Positions 34,436-42,697 of a stretch of 42,731 bases of DNA are shown here, piece by piece. Under the pieces are notes generated by a model. It saw only the letters and a list, made by a program, of their open reading frames with translations, was not told the origin of the DNA and ran no database searches. The stretch comes from Crocosphaera watsonii WH 8501 (GTDB lineage: Bacteria; Cyanobacteriota; Cyanobacteriia; Cyanobacteriales; Microcystaceae), in contig NZ_AADV02000011.1 of the NCBI RefSeq assembly GCF_000167195.1, forward strand, positions 1-42,731, in the 5' to 3' direction. Every line of letters begins with the position of its first letter. Within the stretch, counting starts at the first letter, position 1. A program made the position numbers and the translations under genes.

Positions 34436-36666
34436 CTAAGATAGAAGATTCTGCATATCTTGTTCTCGATATTGCACTCTTTCAATTAATAGTTTAACAA
34501 TGAATTTGTGGAACGCTGATGCTAGTTTAGGTTCCTCTCTTTCCATGCGTTTAAAAGCATGACTGGAAAAGAAATAGACAGAACTATGTTCATCAGCGAT
34601 GACAGAAGCAGAGTGATTAGACTGACTATAAAACCCCATTTCCCCGATAATGGTTTCACTTTTATAAGTTCGTAAACATTTAGTTTTATCCGGTGCTATT
34701 TCTTTGATAACACTGAGTTGTCCTGATCCTAAAAAATACATCCCTAAATTTAATTGTCCTTGACTAAATAAAAATTCTCCTGGTAAGAGTTTAAACGGTT
34801 TAAGATAACTGATAAGTTTAGGAATGTCCACAGAAGGAGGAAAATAGTTACTTAACTGTGTTTCCAATAATTGACAGGTTTTATGAATCGGATAATATTC
34901 CTCAAGCAGTTTTTCTTCACACCAAGCTAAACCAATATTTTTTTCTTCAACAAGATGAATAAAATCGTCTTGTAAACCTACTTGTTTGTCCAACTTTTCT
35001 TGATCTTTTATAGTCAAGCTAGTAAGTATAAAATTAACAGAATAACTTTTAAGTAGTTGCTTAATTTTAATAAAGTTAATTAAAGCAGAGGAATCTAGAC
35101 CATTAACCATATGAAAATCCAATAATACAAATTTAATAGAAGGTTGTTCTCCGTCATATAGACGGTTACGGATAGTATTGAATAATTGATTAGCAGTGCC
35201 GAAAAATAACCAACCCTGTAGTTCTAAAATATAAAGACTTTCGCCATGCTTTTTAATTATTTTTGTTTCTAAAGATGAACGTTGTACATGGGAAGAAGAG
35301 TGAAATAAAGAAGAACTATTTTTGATAATACTGAGACGACTAGATTTAATAACAAAAAGAATCATAGCTACAACAAAGCCAACAATAATACCTTGTAATA
35401 ATCCCCAAAAACCGATAGAGACTACAATCAATAAAACTAAAAAATAATCACTTTTGGATAAATTCCACCAACCATCATAAAGCCATTCTACCAAAAAATT
35501 TAAGCCTAAAAATAAAGTTAATCCTCCGATTAAAACTTCTGGTAATAAGGATAATATCGACATTCCTCCAAACAAAGCTAAGGCACAAAAGCCACTCAAG
35601 AACCAACCCACAACACGACTAGAAGCCCCTAGACGATGATTAAGAACCGAACGACTTAATGATACATAACTGGTTAACCCCCCTCCCATTAAGCCCGATA
35701 AAATATTAGCAATTCCTGTTATTTTTAATTCATGATTTAGGGCAATATCCTTTTGTAATGCTATCTCAATTCCACTAATATTTAAAAGGAGTCCTATCAC
35801 CCCTAAAAGAATAATAGAAAACATTTTTGGAAGATAATTAAACACTAAAGATAAATCAGCATTTTTCAAGGTATCAACCGTTAATGCTGGGAAGGAAGTA
35901 TTTTGTTGTATAGGTTCCATTAATAATCCCATTCCTCTTGCTTCATCCAGAGATATCCCTGTTATTCCTAAGAATAAATAGAAAGAAAATACTGTTAAAA
36001 ACATAATACCAGGTAAGACTAAACAATGTCTGAAAAAACGCAGGGTTATTAATAACAAAAAGCCAAATATAAACTCAGGCAGCCACTGGGATAAAATCTC
36101 CCAGGAAAATAATTGACTAACATTATTTAAACTAATTTCAATTCCTGCATAATTTTTGATAATACCCGACACTAATAACCAACCTGTCCCTGTTAAAAAT
36201 CCCCCAATAACAGGATAAGGAACATAGCGAACTAAACTTCCTAAACGAAAAAAAACGAGGGTAAAAAAACAATTCCACTGAGTATTCCAGTGACAATAAT
36301 TATTACAATAAGGGTTAAGAAAGTTGTTTCTATGTTATCAATAGATGATTGAGCCATAATGGTACTAGCAATAACGCTTAAAATGGCTACAGGCGGTTCT
36401 TGAATAGAGGGAATAATTCCAGGTAATGACGTTCTAGAAGCAATAAATAATGCTGTAACAATGTTACTAATTAGAATTAAAGCAATACCGATAGAAATGT
36501 AAGGAGATAAAGAACCAGCAAAAATTAAATGGCTACAAGAAACAGCCCAAATAATGGAAAGAGTTGCCCCTATTAAACTAGCAGTAAAACTAGAGAAAAA
36601 ACGGAGAGGATGAAACTCTTTTTCAATAAAAGTCGAAACTTTTGAAAAGTAAGAAGGATCTAACAC
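34436..36666 (-). pseudogene. SulP-type anion transporter with STAS and cyclic-nucleotide-binding domains, frameshifted
   Basis: Two overlapping frames together make one protein of about 740 residues. The first (36666 to about 36248) starts MLDPSYFSKVSTFIEKEFHP and covers the first SulP helices (SIQEPPVAILSVIASTIM). It runs into a stop just after an A8 run (T8 in the mRNA sense) at 36248-36255. In the other frame RLGSLVRYVPYPVIGGFLTG continues directly, the usual SulP sequence. The STAS domain (about 34930-35240; FVLLDFHMVNGLDSSALINF) and a Crp-like cNMP-binding domain (about 34480-34850; LLPGEFLFSQGQLNLGMYFL) follow. One extra A, or two fewer, would restore the frame. It may be a real mutation, a slippage switch, or a sequencing error. 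The transported anion is unknown. Confidence 0.82.
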
Positions 36667-36746
36667 AATTTTTAAATATGAAATTTATAAACTTTGGTGG
36701 ATTATCATAACGTAAATTGTCATTTTGAGCAGACAGTACAAGTAGT

Positions 36747-36768
36747 GCAAGCATCTTGCTTGCTTTTT
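36747..36768. repeat. Small GCAAGC/GCTTGC hairpin repeat
   Basis: GCAAGC at 36747-36752 pairs with GCTTGC at 36758-36763, followed on the plus strand by five Ts. It lies between trmB and the SulP gene. The nearby words CTAGCTCTAGCAGGACA resemble the end of the relic at about 15893-15907 (CTAGTTCTAGCCAGGACA), so it may be a piece of a dispersed repeat. Confidence 0.45.
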
Positions 36769-36803
36769 GTCTAGCTCTAGCAGGACAAAAATTAGTTAAG
36801 ATA

Positions 36804-37448
36804 TTAATCAGCAGCATTGAGTTGAAGAGAAACCCGATAAACAGGTTGATTTTTATTCAATGTGGCAATTTCTCGTTCTGTAGCAATGGGAAAAGGATTT
36901 TCTGTTAACCAAGTTTCTAGATGTTGTTTTTGGAAACAAGTATTAGCGAGAAAGTTATCGGCCATTTCTTGAGCAACGTCTTTAACATCTGATTGTAAAA
37001 AAACTGAACCATCAGAAACTAAATGGGTAGCGATCGCCTTAACTAAAGCAGGTTGTACCACCCTTCTTTTTAGGTGATTGCGTTTGAACCAGGGATCGGG
37101 AAATTGAATGGTGACGCAATGTAAAACTTGAGGGGGAAAAGACTCTAATATTTGTTCAATATATAGGTTAATATTACAAAAGAGAAAATGGAGGTTAGAT
37201 AACTGTAAATGATCCCGTTGTTCATTCGCTTCAATCACCAAAGGTTCTCTAATTTCTATGCCCAAAAAATTCATCTCAGGATATAATGGAGCCATCTTTA
37301 ATAAAAATTTGCCCCTAGCGCAACCAATATCTAAATGAAGGGGGCGATCGGGACAAGAATAAATCTTATCCCACTCAGGTAAAATCAGAGGTTGACGGTA
37401 TTTTCTGCTTAAAGGGTTAACGTGCTGACGGACACGGACTCTTGCCAA
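36804..37448 (-). CDS. trmB: tRNA (guanine-N7-)-methyltransferase
   Basis: This 214-residue enzyme methylates G46 of tRNAs using S-adenosylmethionine. The SAM-binding motif LDIGCARGKFLL is at about 39-50, with the acidic end of strand 2 in FLGIEIREPL. The signature IQFPDPWFKRNHLKRRVV (about 114-131) carries the catalytic Asp and the tRNA-binding basic residues. Length is normal. The IS200/IS605 tnpB element lies directly upstream (from about 37475), leaving about 25 bases before the ATG, so its original promoter is probably displaced. Confidence 0.95.
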   Translation of the reverse strand: MARVRVRQHVNPLSRKYRQPLILPEWDKIYSCPDRPLHLDIGCARGKFLLKMAPLYPEMNFLGIEIREPLVIEANEQRDHLQLSNLHFLFCNINLYIEQILESFPPQVLHCVTIQFPDPWFKRNHLKRRVVQPALVKAIATHLVSDGSVFLQSDVKDVAQEMADNFLANTCFQKQHLETWLTENPFPIATEREIATLNKNQPVYRVSLQLNAAD

Positions 37449-37474
37449 AATGACACTCTCCTATCTATGCTAAT

Positions 37475-37570
37475 TGACAACTCCACTGCCCTTATGGCGA
37501 GTGGATTCTTAAGAGACAAAAATCCTTAAAGGGTTAGCCAAAAACCCCCTAGACACTCGCTCAAAACTGA
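37475..37570 (-). ncRNA. Predicted omega-RNA scaffold at the tnpB 3' end
   Basis: In studied IS200/IS605 elements the guide RNA overlaps the tnpB 3' end and the element's right end, and the guide is the adjacent host DNA. By position, this is the end of tnpB and the hairpin at 37483-37504; the guide would be the trmB leader. Purely positional evidence. Confidence 0.35.
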
Positions 37571-38849
37571 GTCTGTGCTTACTTTTAACCAAAATATTGG
37601 CACTCCCATTAATATCGCTAGAAACCAGATGCTTATCTTTTGTCCGATACAAACCACGTTTAATTCTTTTACCAGAAAACTTCTGTTTACCTGGGTTATC
37701 GGCATTGTAAACAGGAATCTCATCTTGGTCGTAAAAACTAGCTTTAGACGAGTAAGACTCTTCTTGCTCCAAGTATTCGATACCATAGCGAGAACACAAA
37801 GCTTTAAGCTTCTGTCTCAGTTGCCAAAAAGGAATTTGAACAAAGTTGAGGTAGTGCGGTCTTGGGGTCTCCCCAAGTGGAGCAACTGCCGTCTGATTAT
37901 TGGAACGTCCGATATTAATCTCGTGTTTGATACCAGGGTTATACCCGACTACAAGCTTGCCAATTTGATAGGTCAAACAATGGTTAATTATTATTCGAGC
38001 CGTTTTGTTCAAATAATCTCTCACACGATCATTACGCCATTGATAAAGTCTAGCCTGTTGATTAGTAAAGCTTTTAATACCTTGTCTTGGTGCGCTTTCC
38101 TTAGCGGATTGAGAATCCGCAGGGTCGCACCGCTGTTTATCCTTGGCAGATTGAAGTTCAGCATTACGCTTGTTATACCACTGATTAATGCTTTTAAGTC
38201 TTTTCCCATCAATCAAAAATTGATGCCCCTCAGTGTCAAAACAAGCAGCCAAATTATCAACCCCCAAATCAATAGCCATCGCTTTGTCAGGAGTAACAGA
38301 TGTCTCTACTTTTTCATCCTCATAAATGTACTCGATCTCAAACCATCTCGCCGAGTATTTTGGATGTATTCTTACCTCCTTAATATCTTTATCTTTCAGT
38401 CTTTCAGGGAGTTGGATCTTAACCTCACCGTACTCCTTATTAAATTGTCGAGACATGGGAATTCTAAACACCCCATCTTTGACTTTGATTCTCGGAATAA
38501 TCAGAGGGAAATATCCGTCTTTCGGCAAGTATTTCGGAAGTTGTGGTTTTTGGTCATAGCGTCCTATGCTAATAGCCTTAAACAAACCCAAGAAAGACCT
38601 CATACTTCTATCCACCACCTTCATAGTCTGTTGCGCGATATCGGTGTTCAGAAGTCGATAGTTCTCGTTAGACTTACAAATATGGTAGTTAGATTCGTAG
38701 GTCAGCCGTTCTCTTTCTATAAAGAAATACTGCCTACATTCGTACAAGGCCACATTAAAAAGATTTTTGCTCAAACGACACAATACAGTCAGGGCTTTAA
38801 ATTCCTGCTGGCTAAGTCGTCTAAGTTGATTCTTTTGAGTGGCGTACAT
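37509..38849 (-). CDS. tnpB: RNA-guided endonuclease TnpB (IS605 OrfB), with two in-frame repeat insertions
   Basis: The 446-residue protein has the N-terminal TnpB helical/wedge part (QEFKALTVLCRLSKNLFN; about 1-185) and a split RuvC nuclease: Asp194 in AMAIDLGVDN, Glu363 or 364 in LEQEESYSSKASF, and Asp412 in SSDINGSANIL. The usual CxxC zinc-finger pairs before the last Asp are missing; instead KRIKRGLYRTKDKHLV follows, as in a known zinc-less subgroup. Two stretches look foreign: residues 240-256 (RCDPADSQSAKESAPRQ) split the common KDKQ-GIK junction, and 320-334 (TAVAPLGETPRPHYL) split NNQ-NFVQIPF. Both come from palindromic DNA repeats. Without them the protein would be about 414 residues. 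No stop or frameshift is present. Confidence 0.9.
   Translation of the reverse strand: MYATQKNQLRRLSQQEFKALTVLCRLSKNLFNVALYECRQYFFIERERLTYESNYHICKSNENYRLLNTDIAQQTMKVVDRSMRSFLGLFKAISIGRYDQKPQLPKYLPKDGYFPLIIPRIKVKDGVFRIPMSRQFNKEYGEVKIQLPERLKDKDIKEVRIHPKYSARWFEIEYIYEDEKVETSVTPDKAMAIDLGVDNLAACFDTEGHQFLIDGKRLKSINQWYNKRNAELQSAKDKQRCDPADSQSAKESAPRQGIKSFTNQQARLYQWRNDRVRDYLNKTARIIINHCLTYQIGKLVVGYNPGIKHEINIGRSNNQTAVAPLGETPRPHYLNFVQIPFWQLRQKLKALCSRYGIEYLEQEESYSSKASFYDQDEIPVYNADNPGKQKFSGKRIKRGLYRTKDKHLVSSDINGSANILVKSKHRLSFERVSRGFLANPLRIFVS
37848..37892. repeat. 45-bp palindromic repeat inserted in frame in tnpB (site 2)
   Basis: The core CTTGGGGTCTCCCCAAG (37861-37877) is a palindrome around its centre base, flanked by G/C-richer arms. 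It encodes 15 residues between two segments that are adjacent in other TnpB proteins of this type. Confidence 0.75.
38082..38132. repeat. Palindromic repeat inserted in frame in tnpB (site 1)
   Basis: Nested palindromes: GGTGCG at 38089-38094 pairs with CGCACC at 38126-38131, and GCGGATT at 38104-38110 pairs with AATCCGC at 38114-38120. The 51-base insertion encodes 17 residues in the linker after the first RuvC segment. Confidence 0.75.
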
Positions 38850-38855
38850 ATTTAA

Positions 38856-38894
38856 CAGTATTTCACTTTATATCTAGTATATAGCGAAATACTG
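38856..38894. promoter_or_regulatory. Inverted repeat in the tnpB 5' leader
   Basis: CAGTATTTC at 38856-38864 pairs exactly with GAAATACTG at 38886-38894, ending 6 bases before the tnpB ATG on the minus strand. The 21 bases between are AT-rich. It may be an operator, or part of the left-end structure. Confidence 0.4.
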
Positions 38895-38924
38895 TAATTG
38901 TCAAGCCGTCCTAAAGGCGGTCGG

Positions 38925-38988
38925 ATGAGGCGGAATTTATTTCCGCATCTCAGGTCGACCAAGAGAGGACTGGGTTTCAGTCCCAATT
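38925..38988. other. Two hairpins between the tnpB element and the phosphoesterase gene
   Basis: GCGGAA (38930-38935) pairs with TTCCGC (38941-38946), and GGACTG (38967-38972) pairs with CAGTCC (38978-38983), the latter followed by CAATTTTT. The second may be a terminator pointing right. They may also belong to the element's left end. Confidence 0.45.
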
Positions 38989-39029
38989 TTTCGATGATAA
39001 ATATATGCTTAAGTTGAAGAATTTTTGTG

Positions 39030-40121
39030 ATGAATTTTCGCTTTTCTATTATCAGTGATCCCCATGTAGCGGTTCCCCATACCCTCCCCGATCATACTAA
39101 ACGTTTTCATCTAGTCGAAGTTAGTATTCTTGCCCTAGAAAAAGTATTAAGTCATCTAGAACAGCTTAACTTAGATTTTCTCCTTTTGCCAGGGGATTTA
39201 ACCCAAGATGGAGAAGTGGATAATCATGATTGGTTAGGGAAACGATTGCGATCGCTGCCATTCCCTGTGTTTGTGGTTCCGGGTAATCATGATGTTCCTA
39301 GTGTGAACCCGACAAAAGCTAAGATTGGTTTGCATCAATTTCCGAGTTATTACGGTCATTGTGGTTACAGCAGTCAACAATTGTATTATACCCAAGAAAT
39401 TTTACCAGGGGTGAGAATTATTGGTTTAAATTCTAATGAATTTAATGAGGAAGGGAAACAGTTAGGTTGTTTAGATGAGCAACAATTAACTTGGTTAGAA
39501 AACTTATTACCCCAGGTGAAAGATCAACTACTTTTAGTGATGATTCATCATAATGTAATCGAGCATTTACCGGATCAAAGTCATCATGAATTAGGTAAAA
39601 GATATATGTTAGATAATGCTCCTCTATTACTAAAAATGTTGAATTCCGCTAACTGTAAATTAATTTTTACAGGCCATCTCCATGTACAAGATGTTGCTTA
39701 TCATCAAGGAATGTATGAAATTACAACGGGATCATTAGTTAGTTATCCCCATCCTTATCGTGTTATTGAAGTCAAACGACCCTTTGACGGTTCATTGAGC
39801 CTGAATATAACCTCTCATCGGGTCAAAAGTGTCCCAGGATGGGATAATTTAGAGGAAATTTCTCGTCTATGGTTAGGGGAGCGATCGTTTCCTTTCATGG
39901 TCAAATTACTAACAGCATCACCATTAGGAATATCTCTAGAAGAAGCAGAAAAATTGGCTCCATATTTACGATATTTTTGGTCAGATGTTGCCGCAGGGGA
40001 TGCCATTTTTGATTTTCCTAATTTTCCAGGTGAAATTCGTGATTATTTTCAGAGATTTAGTGCGATCAAGGCTGATGGAACAGTGGCTAAAATTGATAAT
40101 CAAGCCATCCTTAACTTATAA
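39030..40121 (+). CDS. Calcineurin-like metallophosphoesterase
   Basis: 363 residues with all five metal-binding blocks in order: ISDPHV (about residues 8-13), LLPGDLTQDGEVDNHDW, VVPGNHDVPS, MIHHNVIEH and FTGHLHVQD. This is the CpdA/Icc-like class III phosphodiesterase fold, which binds two metal ions. The last third (from about residue 265) is an extra helical region not found in minimal CpdA. The ATG at 39030 is preferred over the GTG at 39027. Substrate cannot be told; cyclic-nucleotide or phospho-diesters are possible. A strong terminator follows. Confidence 0.93.
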   Translation: MNFRFSIISDPHVAVPHTLPDHTKRFHLVEVSILALEKVLSHLEQLNLDFLLLPGDLTQDGEVDNHDWLGKRLRSLPFPVFVVPGNHDVPSVNPTKAKIGLHQFPSYYGHCGYSSQQLYYTQEILPGVRIIGLNSNEFNEEGKQLGCLDEQQLTWLENLLPQVKDQLLLVMIHHNVIEHLPDQSHHELGKRYMLDNAPLLLKMLNSANCKLIFTGHLHVQDVAYHQGMYEITTGSLVSYPHPYRVIEVKRPFDGSLSLNITSHRVKSVPGWDNLEEISRLWLGERSFPFMVKLLTASPLGISLEEAEKLAPYLRYFWSDVAAGDAIFDFPNFPGEIRDYFQRFSAIKADGTVAKIDNQAILNL

Positions 40122-40492
40122 AAGTAAATTTATTTTATATTTTAAATAAACATAAATAAACATAAATAAACAGAAAGGCTTGCTTCTTTCTGTTTTTAAA
40201 TATATTTACTTATCCGTGTCATAAGAGACTTTAAATAATCTTTATATTTTAACTAATTACATTTACGTATTCTCGTCAAAAGCTATGGATGAATACGATA
40301 AAGTCATGGGCTATATAATAAATTTTCAATAAAGAAAAAGCAGAAAAATACTTGATAATACTGATGCCTTTTTTGATAAAACTGTTAACAATAAAGGAAC
40401 AGAGAGTAAAAATCTATTGCCAAATTTTAAAGGTAAACCAAGTGAGCCTTCCATCCTAACAAGGGTTAACACAATTTACGAGAGAATTAATT
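40122..40492. other. Gene-free 370-bp region with tandem repeat and terminator
   Basis: Three 10-base units of AAATAAACAT lie at 40144-40170, followed by the terminator at 40170-40197. From about 40330 to 40490 a frame stays open (NTDAFFDKTVNNKGTESKNL) without a start codon; it could be an old coding remnant but this is not well supported. GTTAACACAATTTACGAGAG precedes the next ATG. Confidence 0.55.
40170..40197 (+). terminator. Intrinsic terminator of the metallophosphoesterase gene
   Basis: ACAGAAAG at 40170-40177 pairs exactly with CTTTCTGT at 40186-40193 around an 8-base loop, followed by TTTT. It is 49 bases past the stop codon. Confidence 0.85.
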
Positions 40493-42011
40493 ATGAGTGA
40501 GCAAATGACAAAATCTAATCAAGATATTTTTTATAATTCAACGGCGGAGAATTCTGGGGCTGGAGAACCCCTGGTTAATCTTGAGAATACTTATGCCTCG
40601 TCCTCTATAATGGGGACTGATATCACCTCCGATTTTGTCAAGGTAGATGAATCCTTACAGGGTTTACTAACAGATAGCGGCTCTTATACTGAGGCAACCA
40701 CAGAAGAAACGAACGTGGGAGATACTATTACTGGCATTAATGAAGCCGAACCATTGATTTTTAGTGATACAGAAACAGGAGTTTTAGATAATAGTGATCC
40801 TACTTATCAAGGAAGTTATAGCGATGTCTATCGCCTAGATGGTTTGGGGAATAATGAAGCTATTATATTACACCTAGAAGGGTTTGGCTTTAGTCATTCC
40901 TTAGAATTAATTAACGGTGGAACAGGAGAGATAATCAGTCAGTATGATGCTATAGAAAGCGAGGGAACTTCTTTTAATGAAGTGATGTTTAGCACCGAAA
41001 ACGATATAGAATATCTGGTAAGAATTACTTCCGTCGAGAACCAAATCACAGGAGAATATACCTTAGCAACCACTTCGGGAGAACTTACGGAAACCTTAAT
41101 TTTTAGTGATACAGAAACAGGAGTTTTAGATAATAGTGATCCTACTTATCAAGGCCGTCCTCAGGATGAATACATTTTGAGGGGTTTTGGGGATCAAGAA
41201 ACCGTTATTCTTAATTTAGATAGTGCAGTATTTAGCGGTTCCTTGCAATTAGTTAACCGTGAAACAGGAGAAGTGATTCATCAGTCTCAGGTCACAGAAA
41301 GCGACGAAAATGCTCCTGTACAACTGGCATTTACCAGCAGCAGTGATCTGGAATATTTGGTGAGGGTAATATCCTTAGAAGAAACAGCCATGGGAAGCTA
41401 TACTTTAGGAGCAACTTGAGGACAACTCACCCCTGGTGTCAGCGATCAAACCATTCAAGGCAGTATAACGGAGGATGATGAAGTGTACCGCTTCTGGGGT
41501 GGAAGGTACTCCGATCGATACGACATCACTAACTTATCTGACTTCCAAACCATCAATATTGAGCTTACTTCCTCTGATTACAATACCATGTTGTTTTTGG
41601 TTAATGCTGACACGGGACGTTATATAGTGCCTAATCGAGGTTCTTATAATAGTGAAGACGGCACTTACTCCTCAAATATTACCTACAAGGCCAGAGCAGA
41701 TGTTAATTACGCTATTGTGGTTAGTTCTTTTTCACGCCTACAAGTAGGAGACTATACCTTAGATGTCAAGACCAATTTCTCTGTTAATGCTGGATTTGAT
41801 CAAAATGATGACGATTTTCACCCTATCATCAGAAACCGTCTCATGGATAATTATCTCTTATCCGATGTACAGGTGGGAGAAGATGTTGAGATCAACTTAA
41901 ATAGTGGTTCGTCTAATAATCTTGTTCAGTTGATTAATAAAGATACGGGGGATGTTTTACAAAGTAGTAACCAACCTAATCTTAAGTTTACGGTAGAAGA
42001 TAATATTAATT
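40493..42011 (+). pseudogene. PPC-repeat (pre-peptidase C-terminal domain) protein, broken
   Basis: A frame of 506 codons interrupted by one TGA at 41417-41419; the same frame goes on for 198 codons with the same character (GQLTPGVSDQTIQGSITEDD). It encodes about 85 N-terminal residues rich in Ser/Thr/Glu without a signal peptide, then four PPC-like beta domains of about 110 residues each; the fourth is cut. Each has a start like DxYxLxGxGxxExIxLxL and an end like YLVRITSVENQITGEYTLAT. PPC domains are usual in secreted and calcium-binding cyanobacterial proteins, exported by type I systems with a C-terminal signal. That end is missing because DUF772 copy 3 begins at about 42012. A product ending at the TGA (308 residues) could still be made. 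Confidence 0.78.
40757..41154 (+). repeat. 56-bp exact direct repeat inside the PPC gene
   Basis: Positions 40757-40812 and 41099-41154 are identical over 56 bases (start ATTTTTAGTGATACAGAAAC, end TATCAAGG). They encode IFSDTETGVLDNSDPTYQG at the start of PPC domains 1 and 2. Sequence after each diverges, so identity is confined to this segment. Confidence 0.9.
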
Positions 42012-42012
42012 A

Positions 42013-42697
42013 GGATTTGCTGAATAAAAGCAAAACCCTATTCTTTAAAAGGTTACACCCATATTCGCGATCGCAAAAAAGATCAGCTTTGTCGGCTACA
42101 AACCGCTATAATTGGTAGAAACACCTCCCAGTTGTTGGTCAAGAACAAATGTATCGAAAAGAGGAGCAACCTTTACCGCCCCCAGAAAAATTTGAATTAC
42201 CTTTCGAGGGCAAATTGTCCCCCAATAATCGTTGGGTAATCATGGCAGAGTTGATACCTTGGGATGATTTTGAGGAAGAATATGCTAAACTTTTTTCAGC
42301 AGAAAAAGGTGCGCCAGCCAAACTATTTAGAATGGCATTAGGGACATTAATTATTAAGGAAAAATTAGGAACAAGTGATAGAGAAACTATAGAACAGATT
42401 AGAGAAAATCCCTGTCTACAATACTTTATAGGTTTAAATTGTTATCAACAAGAGCCACCACTGGAATCTTCAATGCTAGTTCATTTTAGGAAAAGAATTG
42501 ATGGAGAATTGATAAACAAAATCAATAAAAAAATAGTAAAAAGAGAAATAGACAAGAGTGATAAAGAAGTAAAAAAAAAGGATTGTCTCCAATAAAAAGG
42601 AGAAAAAATAAAAAATAAAGGTAAACTAATTTTAGATGCGACTTGTGCGCCAGCAGACATCAAATACCCAACGGATTTAGGCATATTAAATCAAGCC
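42013..42697 (+). mobile_element. DUF772-type (IS5/IS1182-like) element, copy 3, truncated
   Basis: The outer end (GGATTTGCTGAATAAAAGC) and the 130-base leader match copies 1 and 2. The match to copy 2 ends at about 42697 (after AATCAAGCCAG), leaving about 34 unrelated bases to the window end. So this copy is a 5' fragment in the opposite orientation to the other two. Confidence 0.85.
42149..42697 (+). pseudogene. DUF772-type transposase, N-terminal fragment with stop codon
   Basis: The start is intact (MYRKEEQPLPPPEKFELPFE). Codon 149 is TAA where copies 1 and 2 have GAA (KKDCLQ*KGEK), and the frame then continues through GKLILDATCAPADIKYPTDL until the break at about 42697. The DDE core beyond the first Asp is missing. 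Inactive. Confidence 0.85.

Larger units (their letters stand above)
37475..38930 (-). mobile_element. IS200/IS605-type element with tnpB only
   Basis: It holds tnpB but no Y1 transposase tnpA, so mobility would need TnpA in trans. The right end has an imperfect hairpin CCACTGCC (37483-37490)/GGCGAGTGG (37496-37504) directly after the tnpB stop. The left end has an imperfect hairpin GCCGTCC/GGCGG (38905-38920). Both tips share TCAATTA/ACAATTA-type words. Exact ends cannot be set without an empty site. Confidence 0.75.

Noticed and set aside
37575-38855. 426-codon open frame on the plus strand opposite tnpB
   Set aside because: It mirrors the TnpB gene, has no recognisable motif, and its composition (very hydrophobic and Arg/Ser-rich) is that of an antisense shadow.
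40330-40492. Open frame without a start codon before the PPC gene (NTDAFFDKTVNNKG...)
   Set aside because: It overlaps the PPC start in another frame and has no ATG; possible old remnant but too weak to call a gene.
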